Below the pieces are notes generated by a model. It was not told where the DNA came from and made no database searches. It was given only the letters and a program-made list of their open reading frames with translations. A stretch of DNA of 7,702 nt from CAYTCZ01 sp964436315 (GTDB lineage Bacteria; Actinomycetota; Thermoleophilia; Gaiellales; Gaiellaceae). A program made the position numbers and the translations under genes. Position 1 is the first letter of the stretch. Each line of letters opens with the position of its first letter. This document shows, in pieces, positions 1 to 6,294 of this stretch. Location: positions 1 to 7,702 of the forward strand of contig CAYTCZ010000161.1 of the NCBI GenBank assembly GCA_964436315.1, written 5' to 3'.

Positions 1-1
1 T

Positions 2-1069
2 CTAAGTCGCCGACAACGTGTCAACGATGATTTTCCCCGACGCTTGCCCTCGAGCGAGCGGGACAAGGCCCTCCTCGACGATCGCTTCGAGGGGGATCAC
101 TGAGCCGAGCACGAGTGGCGCAATGCGATCAGTAGCGAGCAGCTCAAGCGCTTCGGGGAGATCGTCGTTGGCGACGTGAGCGACGCTCGTAACGAGATCG
201 ACTTCCTGGAGGGTCATCTCCTGAAGGTTGAGCGAACGAGGCTCTCCGTGTAAGCCAACCATCAGGACGCGCCCGCCGCGCCGCACAGTCGCGAAAGACA
301 GTCGCACAGCCTCCGGGGCTCCCGAGGCCTCGACGGTCACATGCGCACCTTCTCCCGCCGTTTCAGCCAGCAATCTCCGGGTCGCATCTTCCTCCGCCGC
401 GTTGACGAGAACCGTCGCTCCGAGCTTCTTCGCCGCCTCCAGGCGTTGCGTATCGATATCGATCGCGATGATCGACCCGGCCCTTCGAGCCGCAGCAGCG
501 GTGACGATGAACGAGCCGATGCCACCGATCCCAATCACTGCGATCGTCTCTCCAGCGCCAACGCCACTCCTTCGGATCGCGTGAATCGCTACCGCCAACG
601 GCTGGGCCATCGCGGCCGCCTCATCCGAGCAGTTCTCCGGAACTCGCAGGCAACTCGAAACGGGCGCGTTCACTCTCTCCGCGAGCCCACCATCGGCTTG
701 GAGCCCGAGCGTGTAGTAATTGGCACACAGGTTGGTACGGCCGGCGCGGCACCACTGGCAGGTCCCGCACGAGATTCCGGCGCCGGAAACGGCCCGGTCT
801 CCGGGTCTGAATGAGTCGACATCTTCTCCGACTGCGACGACACGACCCGCGAACTCGTGGCCGAGCACGAGGGGCGCGACACGGCCGCTGACAGGATGTA
901 TCGTGCCGACCGGAATGAGCTTCGGGCCGGCGGCGTACTCCGAGGAGTCCGTCCCACAGATCCCAGCCCGGTGAACGGCGATCGCGACCTCGTCGCGCCC
1001 TGGCGGAGGCGGCTCTCGGACCTCCTCGACCCGAACGTCTCGCGCTCCGTGGTAGACGGCGGCTCTCAT
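2..1069 (-). CDS. Zinc-dependent medium-chain alcohol dehydrogenase (butanediol/sorbitol/threonine dehydrogenase type)
   Basis: NAD(P)-dependent oxidation of a secondary alcohol or polyol, in the cytoplasm. The 355-residue length is normal for the family. The N-terminal GroES-like domain has the catalytic-zinc Cys38 (GICGTD) and His71-Glu72 (GHEF), and a complete structural-zinc set Cys101, Cys104, Cys107 and Cys115. The Rossmann motif GIGGIG lies at about 180-185, and Asp204 at the end of the second beta strand favours NAD over NADP. Where sorbitol-type enzymes have Glu in 'EPLA', this protein has Gln156 (AQPLA), a variant known from archaeal glucose dehydrogenases. A GTG nine bases upstream (1078) is also in frame, but it abuts the GGAGG site. 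The ATG at 1069 is 8 bases from that site and gives the usual MRAAVYHG start. The gene lies 29 bases downstream of the XRE-cupin regulator gene and is probably cotranscribed. Family is certain; the substrate is unknown. Confidence 0.93.
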   Translation of the reverse strand: MRAAVYHGARDVRVEEVREPPPPGRDEVAIAVHRAGICGTDSSEYAAGPKLIPVGTIHPVSGRVAPLVLGHEFAGRVVAVGEDVDSFRPGDRAVSGAGISCGTCQWCRAGRTNLCANYYTLGLQADGGLAERVNAPVSSCLRVPENCSDEAAAMAQPLAVAIHAIRRSGVGAGETIAVIGIGGIGSFIVTAAAARRAGSIIAIDIDTQRLEAAKKLGATVLVNAAEEDATRRLLAETAGEGAHVTVEASGAPEAVRLSFATVRRGGRVLMVGLHGEPRSLNLQEMTLQEVDLVTSVAHVANDDLPEALELLATDRIAPLVLGSVIPLEAIVEEGLVPLARGQASGKIIVDTLSAT

Positions 1070-1077
1070 GGCGGTCA

Positions 1078-1082
1078 CCTCC
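1078..1082 (-). promoter_or_regulatory. Shine-Dalgarno site that decides the alcohol dehydrogenase start
   Basis: On the minus strand this reads GGAGG, followed by 8 bases and then the ATG at 1069. The alternative GTG at 1076-1078 shares a base with the site, so it is unlikely to be the start. Confidence 0.75.
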
Positions 1083-1098
1083 AGTCCGACTGAGCCGG

Positions 1099-1818
1099 TC
1101 AGACTCCGTCCTTCAAGATCACGGTTATTGCCCGCGCGACCGTCTCGCCAGGATTCACATATCGATGAGGAACAGAGGACGGAAACGAGATGCTGTCGCC
1201 TCGTTCGAGTTCATATCGATCGAAGCCCACAGAGATGTGGAGCCGTCCCTCGACGACCACTACCATCTCGAGACCCGGATGTCGATAGAGCTCGGAGTCG
1301 GATTCAGCTCCTGGGGCATAGACGAGCTCCAGAAAATCGATCCAGTCCAGGGAGGTGGGAGTTAGACGCTCCCAGCGGAGGCCGCCCCTGATATCGATCT
1401 TCGCCCGTTCCTCTTGTCTGACCACGTACCGGTGCGGTGAACTGTTCGACGATACCCAGGCTCGTTCGTCGTCAACCGATTGAGGCTGCAGCTGGGATCG
1501 AGGCAGTGCCTCAGCTCGAGGACTTTGACGCTCACTCAGCGGACGGAAGGCGTCCAAATCGTCATCGGTGAAGAATGCGTCGACCGGTACGTCGAGCGTC
1601 CTGGAAAGTGAGAACAGCGTTGAGACCGAGGGTCGCGACTGGCCGCGTTCGATCTGACTGATCAGACTCGGCGTGACATCCACGAGCCGAGCGAGCTCTG
1701 AGACCTTCAGATTCCGATCGCTCCTGAGCTCCGCGAGCCGACGGCCGATGCCGTCAGCCGAGGCCGGATCGGAGCGTGCTCCCTTCGCATTGGATGCCTT
1801 GCCCTTTCCTTCCTCCAT
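1099..1818 (-). CDS. XRE-family transcriptional regulator with C-terminal cupin sensor domain
   Basis: DNA-binding regulator of 239 residues. Residues 1-23 are a polar, low-complexity lead-in. A lambda-Cro/XRE helix-turn-helix spans about 24-82, with the typical recognition region 'VTPSLISQIERGQSRPSVSTL'-like at about 48-68. A linker of about 75 residues follows, then a small cupin_2 barrel at about 160-237. The cupin motifs are HPGLE (His180, Glu184) with Gly191, and VPHRYVNPG (His218). This is the architecture of regulators such as PuuR and SutR, in which the cupin is taken to bind a small effector. A modest AGAGAGG site lies 9 bases before the ATG. The gene is divergent from the M24/2-hydroxyacid dehydrogenase pair and upstream of the alcohol dehydrogenase gene, so it probably regulates both sides and itself from the 1819-1990 intergenic region. 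Whether it activates or represses cannot be told. Family is certain; the effector is unknown. Confidence 0.93.
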   Translation of the reverse strand: MEEGKGKASNAKGARSDPASADGIGRRLAELRSDRNLKVSELARLVDVTPSLISQIERGQSRPSVSTLFSLSRTLDVPVDAFFTDDDLDAFRPLSERQSPRAEALPRSQLQPQSVDDERAWVSSNSSPHRYVVRQEERAKIDIRGGLRWERLTPTSLDWIDFLELVYAPGAESDSELYRHPGLEMVVVVEGRLHISVGFDRYELERGDSISFPSSVPHRYVNPGETVARAITVILKDGV

Positions 1819-1912
1819 CTCCCGAAACCTCTCTGCTCGATCTCACCCGACGCCGGGTCGCCCACCATCCCACGCTGCCGCTGCTGCTGCAGCCAATCGT
1901 GAGCGGTGCACC

Positions 1913-1941
1913 TTGAAGTCTTACTGCTGTTTTCGTACAGT
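1913..1941 (+). promoter_or_regulatory. Candidate sigma-70-type promoter for the M24/2-hydroxyacid dehydrogenase operon
   Basis: TTGAAG (1913-1918) and TACAGT (1936-1941) are separated by exactly 17 bases, and each matches 4 of 6 consensus positions. The predicted start of transcription, about 1948, leaves a leader of some 40 bases before the ATG at 1991. The -10 box overlaps a weak dyad (TACTG, 11 bases, CAGTA at 1922-1942). This is a by-eye call in a high-GC genome, so the confidence is modest. Confidence 0.4.
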
Positions 1942-1956
1942 AGCGCGCAATTCCCT

Positions 1957-1969
1957 TTAGTGTCACTAA
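1957..1969. promoter_or_regulatory. Perfect 13-base dyad, candidate operator
   Basis: TTAGTG, a central T, then CACTAA form a perfect 6+6 inverted repeat. It lies between the candidate promoter and the ribosome binding site at 1978, just after the predicted transcription start. That is a typical repressor position. The divergent XRE-cupin regulator is the obvious candidate to bind it. The short, AT-rich symmetric site stands out from the GC-rich surroundings. Confidence 0.5.
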
Positions 1970-1977
1970 CAATCTAC

Positions 1978-1984
1978 GGAGGAG
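1978..1984 (+). promoter_or_regulatory. Shine-Dalgarno site of the first M24 gene
   Basis: GGAGGAG is followed by 6 bases and the ATG at 1991. This strong, well-spaced site fixes the start. Confidence 0.8.
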
Positions 1985-1990
1985 CCACTG

Positions 1991-3277
1991 ATGGCAACGG
2001 GTATTCGTCACGACTACGAGCTCGACACGAGCTTCCTGCAGCGTCCTCACCACGTCGACCCGCGCCGGGTGTACTCGACGACGTCGACCGACTGGCAGCA
2101 TCGGGTCGACTTCGAGCGAATGCGCCGGGACCGGCTTGATCGGGCCCGTAGCGAACTCGCTGCGAAAGGCCTCGGTGGGGCGATCTTCTTCGTCGGCGAG
2201 AACATTCGTTACGTCACCGGCACCTTCCAGGGGAACTGGAAGCACAACATCTTCATCCGCTACTGCGTGCTCCCGGTCGAGGGAGAGCCTGTCCTCTTCG
2301 AAACGGTCGGGTCCGACCTCGAGTGCGCCAAGATCGATGCGCCGTGGCTAGACGGAGAAATTCGACCGGCGATGACCTGGCGCTGGGCAGAAGGCGGGGA
2401 GGAGCTCATGGTCGGCAAGATGGCCGACTCCGTCTACGAGGTGCTCCAGGAGGCGGGCGTCGAGAACGAGCAGATCGGGATCGACGTCATGGATATGGGT
2501 GCCTTCGAGACGCTGACGAGCCGCGGTATCAAGCTCGCAAGCGCCTGGCCGGCCATGTCGGCAGCGCGGGCCATCAAGACGCCGGATGAGATCGAGTGTC
2601 TCAAGATCTCGTCGGCCCACGGCGACGCCGCTATGTGGAAGATCCAGAACGAATGGCTGAAGCCGGGCGTCAAGGAGAGCTACATCACCGCGAAGGTGAA
2701 CGAGTTCCTCTACGAGAGTGGTTTTGACTTCGTCTATGACATCATCGTCGCCTCCGGTGGCAACACGAGCCCGTACCGTCGCTGGCACACGGACAAGATC
2801 ATTCGACAGGGCGACCTGGTCATCGTCGACATCAACGCCGTCGGACCTGGCGGCTACTTCATCGACTTCGTGCGTTGCTTCCTCGTCGACGCCGAGCCGA
2901 CGCCGGAGATCAAAGCCCTCTACCGCGAGTGTTACGAGTCCCTGTATGCGGCGCTGGGCGAGCTGAAGGCAGGTAACACAACTGCTGACGTTGCGAAGCA
3001 TTTCCCCGAGTACGACGACGACCGATACGGCTCCGTCAGCCTGCAGCAGTTCGCGCATTCGATCGGCCTCTCCCTCTACGAGGGGTACTGGGTCTCACGG
3101 GCGTATTCCCTCGACTATCCCGCGGAGCTCAAGGAGAACCAGTACTTCGCCATCGAGACCTTTGCCGGCCATCCAGGCCTGCAACAGACCGTGCGACTCG
3201 AAGAAAACGTGCTCGTGACTGCAGACGGCCCGATCATCTTCACGCTCCACCCCCACGACCAGCGGATGTTCGAATAG
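1991..3277 (+). CDS. M24-family metallohydrolase (Xaa-Pro aminopeptidase/creatinase fold), first copy
   Basis: Cytoplasmic pita-bread-fold enzyme of 428 residues with no signal peptide. A creatinase-type N-terminal domain spans about 45-185, and the catalytic M24 domain spans about 195-420. The five expected metal ligands can be assigned as Asp280 (IVDIN), Asp292 (YFIDFVR), His356 (AHSIGL), Glu389 (AIETF) and Glu404 (RLEENVL). The two Asp are 12 residues apart instead of the usual 11. From memory this matches the DMSP lyase DddP, although the extra DddP Asp is Asn282 here. True Xaa-Pro peptidases, creatinase, ectoine hydrolase and DddP all share this fold, so the family does not give the reaction. 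Cleavage of a C-N or C-S bond in a small molecule is more likely than peptide work, given the neighbours. The gene starts a plus-strand operon with the 2-hydroxyacid dehydrogenase 30 bases downstream, and a paralogue is encoded at 7275-7702. Confidence 0.92.
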   Translation: MATGIRHDYELDTSFLQRPHHVDPRRVYSTTSTDWQHRVDFERMRRDRLDRARSELAAKGLGGAIFFVGENIRYVTGTFQGNWKHNIFIRYCVLPVEGEPVLFETVGSDLECAKIDAPWLDGEIRPAMTWRWAEGGEELMVGKMADSVYEVLQEAGVENEQIGIDVMDMGAFETLTSRGIKLASAWPAMSAARAIKTPDEIECLKISSAHGDAAMWKIQNEWLKPGVKESYITAKVNEFLYESGFDFVYDIIVASGGNTSPYRRWHTDKIIRQGDLVIVDINAVGPGGYFIDFVRCFLVDAEPTPEIKALYRECYESLYAALGELKAGNTTADVAKHFPEYDDDRYGSVSLQQFAHSIGLSLYEGYWVSRAYSLDYPAELKENQYFAIETFAGHPGLQQTVRLEENVLVTADGPIIFTLHPHDQRMFE

Positions 3278-3298
3278 CAGAGACCCGACGGCGTCAAC

Positions 3299-3303
3299 GG
3301 AGG
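3299..3303 (+). promoter_or_regulatory. Shine-Dalgarno site of the 2-hydroxyacid dehydrogenase gene
   Basis: GGAGG lies 4 bases before the ATG at 3308, slightly close but otherwise ideal. It is inside the 30-base gap after the M24 stop codon, which supports one transcript for both genes. Confidence 0.7.
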
Positions 3304-3307
3304 CGCG

Positions 3308-4261
3308 ATGGATTTCCGCGTCGTTCTGACTGATCAGGCGTTTCCCGACACGAACGTCGAGCGTGAACGGCTCGCCGAGATCGGCGCGTCGCTGGAGGTG
3401 TTATCCGACTCGTCCGCCGAGAATATCCGCGCCCGCGCCGGGCTGGCCGACGCGGTCCTGACGACGTACGCGCCCCTCGATCGAACGACGATCGAGGCGC
3501 TCGAGCGGTGCAAGATCATCGCCCGCTACGGCGTCGGCGTCGACAACATCGATCTCGAGGCGGCACGCGAGCACGGCGTCGTCGTGACCAATGTTCCCGA
3601 CTACTGCGTCGAGGAGGTCGCCGACCACGCGATGGCCCTCCTGCTTGCCGCTGCACGCCGAATCGTGACGGGAAGCGAGATCGTTCGCGCGGGCGGATGG
3701 GGAGTTGACGAACTCGTACCCGTTCATCGTCTTCGCGGGCGAACTCTCGGCCTCTTGGGGTACGGGAGAATTGCGAGCCAAGTCGCCAGCCGCGCGCAGG
3801 CGTTCGGCCTTCGGGTCGCCGCCTTTGACCCGTATGTGCCAGAGAGCGAGGTCGGCGCTGACGAGGTTGATCCGAAGGGAATCCTCGAGGAACTGCTGGG
3901 TGCTTCAGACTACGTCTCGGTGCACGTGCCTCTGACGGATTCCACCCGCTCGCTCCTGAACAGCGAGACGATCGCACGGATGAAGCGAGGGGCGGTTCTC
4001 ATCAACACGTCCCGCGGTCCGGTCGTATCGACTGAGGCCGTCATCGAGGCTCTTCGGGTCGGACACTTGGCCGCCGCCTGCCTGGACGTCTTCGAAGTGG
4101 AGCCGCCGGACGTGGCCACGCTACGCGACGTCCCGAACTTGATCGCCACGCCGCACTCGGCCTTCTACTCTGAAGAGTCACTCCGGGAATCGCAGGCCAA
4201 AGCATCAGATGCGATCGTCGCCGTCCTCACCGGGCAGGAGCCCGCCTACCGCGTGGTCTAA
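3308..4261 (+). CDS. D-isomer-specific 2-hydroxyacid dehydrogenase (CtBP/phosphoglycerate dehydrogenase-like)
   Basis: NAD(P)H-dependent interconversion of a D-2-hydroxyacid and a 2-oxoacid, in the cytoplasm. The 317-residue length fits the short, single-unit members that lack an ACT domain. The substrate domain contains the RYGVGVDNID segment at about 74-83. The nucleotide-binding motif is GYGRIA at 151-156, with Ala where the last Gly of GxGxxG usually sits. The catalytic triad is complete: Arg236 (NTSRGP), Glu265 (FEVEP) and His283 (TPHSAF). The SAFYSEES ending after His283 resembles C-terminal-binding-protein-type members. It is the second gene of the plus-strand operon after the M24 hydrolase, and its transcript ends at the stem-loop just downstream. 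It may reduce or oxidise the acid released by the M24 enzyme. The substrate (glycerate, lactate or branched hydroxyacid) cannot be assigned. Confidence 0.93.
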   Translation: MDFRVVLTDQAFPDTNVERERLAEIGASLEVLSDSSAENIRARAGLADAVLTTYAPLDRTTIEALERCKIIARYGVGVDNIDLEAAREHGVVVTNVPDYCVEEVADHAMALLLAAARRIVTGSEIVRAGGWGVDELVPVHRLRGRTLGLLGYGRIASQVASRAQAFGLRVAAFDPYVPESEVGADEVDPKGILEELLGASDYVSVHVPLTDSTRSLLNSETIARMKRGAVLINTSRGPVVSTEAVIEALRVGHLAAACLDVFEVEPPDVATLRDVPNLIATPHSAFYSEESLRESQAKASDAIVAVLTGQEPAYRVV

Positions 4262-4265
4262 CCGA

Positions 4266-4317
4266 CCCCTGGCTTCCGCCCGCCGCCTCGTCGAGCGCGA
4301 GAGGGTGAAGCCAGGGG
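4266..4317. terminator. Bidirectional stem-loop between convergent operons
   Basis: CCCCTGGCTTC (4266-4276) and GAAGCCAGGGG (4307-4317) are perfect 11-base inverted arms around a 30-base loop. The loop can itself form a smaller hairpin (CTCG 4287-4290 with CGAG 4298-4301). It fills almost the whole 70-base gap between the stop codons of the 2-hydroxyacid dehydrogenase (plus) and the MetE-like gene (minus). No T-run follows on either strand, so it is a non-canonical terminator or mRNA 3'-end stabiliser. Confidence 0.7.
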
Positions 4318-4331
4318 CCAAATCTGCGTGC

Positions 4332-5432
4332 CTAGCTGATCTCGTCCCGCACGATCTGGGCGCCCTCCGCGAGTGCCTTCAGCTTCATCTTCGCCACCAT
4401 TCGCGGAAGTGGCTTCATACCGCAGTCGGTGGTCAGGTACACGCGCTCGGGCGGCACGACCTCGATCACCTTCCTGATGCGATCGGCGATCTGCTCCGGC
4501 GTCTCGACCATCGTCGTTCGAATATCGACGACGCCAGCCGCCAACTCTTTGTCCTCGGGGAGCGACTTCAGGGCGTCGATGTCGGCCATCTCCCGGTTCG
4601 CATAGTCGAGGACGAACTGGTCGACTGGCACGTCGTAGAAGTGGGGCAGCACTGCCTCGTACCCTGCGGGGAAGATTCCGGAGAGCTGATTGCCCCACGC
4701 GTTTCCATAGCAAAAGTGCCAGCCAATCTTGGCGTCGACTCCGTCAACGCACTGGGCGATGACCTCGGAAATCCATTCGTAGTCACTCTCGTCCTCCGTG
4801 AAGAGGGGTAGCCATGCGCCCAGATCCTCAAGCTGGAGGAACGTCGCGCCCTCTTCGACGAGCGCCTTCATCTCCGCGTTGAAGATCGGCGCGAGGGCGA
4901 AGCTGAGCTCGCGCGGGTCCTTGTAGTGCTCGTAGTAGACGTGCCAGGCCAGGTTGACGGGCCCGGCGCCGACCGAGACTTTGAGCGGGTGGGTCGCATA
5001 TCGCTTGGCGATCTTGTACAGGTCGACCAGCCGAATCGGGCCATGCTCGACAGGGGCGCTATTGATCACGCCGCCCCAGTCCGAAAGGAGTTCGATCTCC
5101 TTCGTCCGGGTCGCGGCCCCGACGGCTGACGGATGCTCCTCCTTCGCGGACTCGAACCCCGGAATACGCTCGTACATGTACCAGCAGAACGAGCCGATGA
5201 CCCCGACGTAGTCGTCGTAGCACATCTGGCCGTCGGTCACGATGTCGAGCCCGGCCTCCTCCTGGTCATGAATGACGACTTCCGTAGCATCTTCGAACGC
5301 CTCAGCGTGATCGACGTGTTTGAAGGCGACTCGGACGTCACGGCCTTCGAGCTGATAGTTGAACCAGTGCGGCCTCGGGTATGAGCCAACCATGGTGGTC
5401 GGGAGAATGGTGTCGACGATCTTCCTTGGCAC
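4332..5432 (-). CDS. Stand-alone MetE-like zinc methyl/alkyl-transferase (methionine synthase II C-terminal-domain family)
   Basis: TIM-barrel protein of 366 residues, about half the length of full MetE. It corresponds only to the catalytic C-terminal domain. It opens with the family signature MVGSYPRP (14-21). Zinc ligands are His239 and Cys241 (WHFCYGN) and Cys337 (TTDCGMK). The position of the conserved zinc-ligand Glu of MetE appears to hold Asp276 (FVLDYANRE). The usual IQxDEP segment is LQLEDLGAW (199-207), lacking the DEP triplet. Relatives of this size include core methionine synthases and epoxyalkane:coenzyme M transferase, which activate a thiol on zinc and alkylate it. This protein may act on homocysteine or another thiol. 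The start is a GTG, chosen because of an excellent upstream Shine-Dalgarno site. It is the last gene of the minus-strand operon, 18 bases after the bicupin stop. Family is sure; the acceptor and donor are unknown. Confidence 0.9.
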   Translation of the reverse strand: MPRKIVDTILPTTMVGSYPRPHWFNYQLEGRDVRVAFKHVDHAEAFEDATEVVIHDQEEAGLDIVTDGQMCYDDYVGVIGSFCWYMYERIPGFESAKEEHPSAVGAATRTKEIELLSDWGGVINSAPVEHGPIRLVDLYKIAKRYATHPLKVSVGAGPVNLAWHVYYEHYKDPRELSFALAPIFNAEMKALVEEGATFLQLEDLGAWLPLFTEDESDYEWISEVIAQCVDGVDAKIGWHFCYGNAWGNQLSGIFPAGYEAVLPHFYDVPVDQFVLDYANREMADIDALKSLPEDKELAAGVVDIRTTMVETPEQIADRIRKVIEVVPPERVYLTTDCGMKPLPRMVAKMKLKALAEGAQIVRDEIS

Positions 5433-5437
5433 TCGTT

Positions 5438-5444
5438 CCTCCTT
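5438..5444 (-). promoter_or_regulatory. Shine-Dalgarno site that supports a GTG start for the MetE-like gene
   Basis: On the minus strand this reads AAGGAGG, 5 bases before the GTG at 5432. The next in-frame ATG (residue 14) lies inside the conserved MVGSYPRP signature, has no such site and would remove the N-terminal strand. Confidence 0.75.
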
Positions 5445-5450
5445 GTCGCG

Positions 5451-6290
5451 TTAGGCCGTGGTACCCGTCAAGCGGTCCCAATCGTTGCGGAAGCGGGCCT
5501 GGTGCCGGGCGGGCGGCTGGGGCACTTGCGTTTCAAGCCAGCGCACTGGCTTGTCGGACCGGTTGTTGAAGGTGTGCATGCTCCCGACGGAACTCCAGCA
5601 GTACTCTCCGGCGTGGACCGTATACGTCTCGCCTTCGAGGACTGCCTCGATCTCGCCGTCGAGGAAGAAGAAGGCCTCTTCGAAGGGGTGATCGTGCTCC
5701 GTGATGAAACCGCCGAGCCCGTACTCGACCACGAAGAGGTTGAACTGACTCGCACCGAAGTTGCTGTCGATGAGCATCGATAGCGATGCGCCCCCAACGT
5801 TGGCAGCGCCGAAGCCGGCGAGGCCGATCGTGTCGCTTGGCGGCGGGAGCTGGCTCTCGTCGAAGCGACCACGCCGGTACGGAAGGTCCACGTCCGCCCC
5901 CTCGCCGCCTCCGTTCAGGAAGACCGTATCCTCGAGATCGGCTCCCTGCCTGGGCGCGTTCACCTCGAGCCATCGAGTCGGTGCGGAGGACTGATTCGCG
6001 AGCGCGTGGGGGACGCCCTTCTCGATGAAGACGAAGTCGTCGGCCTGAAGATCTTCCTGCGCCCCGGCGACATCGAGGGCCAGCTGACCCTCGAGGAGGT
6101 ACAACCCCTCCTCAAAGGCATGCAGATGTTTCTGGAGACTCCCACCCGGCTCGAGCAGAGAGACGGCGAGCGTCTGATGTAACGATCCGGCGGCCTGATC
6201 GACCAGGGATACGCGCGTGTAGCCGTCGCAGTGCCCCTCGTACACGCCTTCTGTCGCGGGCGTCTCGGAGAGCTTTCCGACGTGATACAT
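5451..6290 (-). CDS. Double-cupin (bicupin) protein with two complete metal sites
   Basis: Protein of 279 residues made of two cupin barrels (about 40-112 and 185-255), with no signal peptide or membrane segment. Both barrels carry the full metal set. The first has His55, His57, Glu61 and His95 (HLHAFEE, GVPHAL). The second has His199, His201, Glu205 and His239 (HDHPFEE, SMHTF). The layout and length recall (S)-ureidoglycine aminohydrolase (AllE-like) and other bicupin enzymes such as dioxygenases. In plant ureidoglycine aminohydrolase, as I recall, only one barrel holds a metal, so the function here may differ. The reading frame stays open far upstream into the E1 alpha gene. The start is nevertheless ATG 6290, because an AAGGAG site lies 7 bases before it and the first cupin begins shortly after. 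It begins 4 bases after the E1 alpha stop codon, so translation is probably coupled. Enzymatic role is likely, reaction unknown. Confidence 0.9.
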   Translation of the reverse strand: MYHVGKLSETPATEGVYEGHCDGYTRVSLVDQAAGSLHQTLAVSLLEPGGSLQKHLHAFEEGLYLLEGQLALDVAGAQEDLQADDFVFIEKGVPHALANQSSAPTRWLEVNAPRQGADLEDTVFLNGGGEGADVDLPYRRGRFDESQLPPPSDTIGLAGFGAANVGGASLSMLIDSNFGASQFNLFVVEYGLGGFITEHDHPFEEAFFFLDGEIEAVLEGETYTVHAGEYCWSSVGSMHTFNNRSDKPVRWLETQVPQPPARHQARFRNDWDRLTGTTA

Positions 6291-6294
6291 CAAC

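Noticed and set aside
341..814. Plus-strand open frame of 157 codons antisense to the alcohol dehydrogenase
   Set aside because: The real gene on the minus strand has all its zinc and nucleotide motifs. The antisense frame has no recognisable features.
1845..1858. Small inverted repeat ACCCG/CGGGT in the regulator leader
   Set aside because: Arms of 5 bases around a 4-base loop are expected by chance in GC-rich DNA. No attenuator-like or riboswitch-like context is visible.
1876..1891. CTG/CTGC micro-repeat in the divergent intergenic region
   Set aside because: Too short and irregular to be a meaningful tandem repeat.
1754..2245. Minus-strand open frame of 163 codons across the divergent intergenic region
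   Set aside because: It overlaps both the regulator and the M24 gene in other frames, has no ribosome site and encodes no recognisable fold. It is a high-GC shadow frame.
2348..3058. Minus-strand open frame of 236 codons inside the first M24 gene
   Set aside because: It is antisense to a clear metalloenzyme with all its ligands. The composition is that of a mirrored high-GC gene.
4209..4811. Plus-strand open frame of 200 codons running through the terminator and into the MetE-like gene
   Set aside because: It crosses a stem-loop and lies antisense to a well-supported gene, with no domain or ribosome site.
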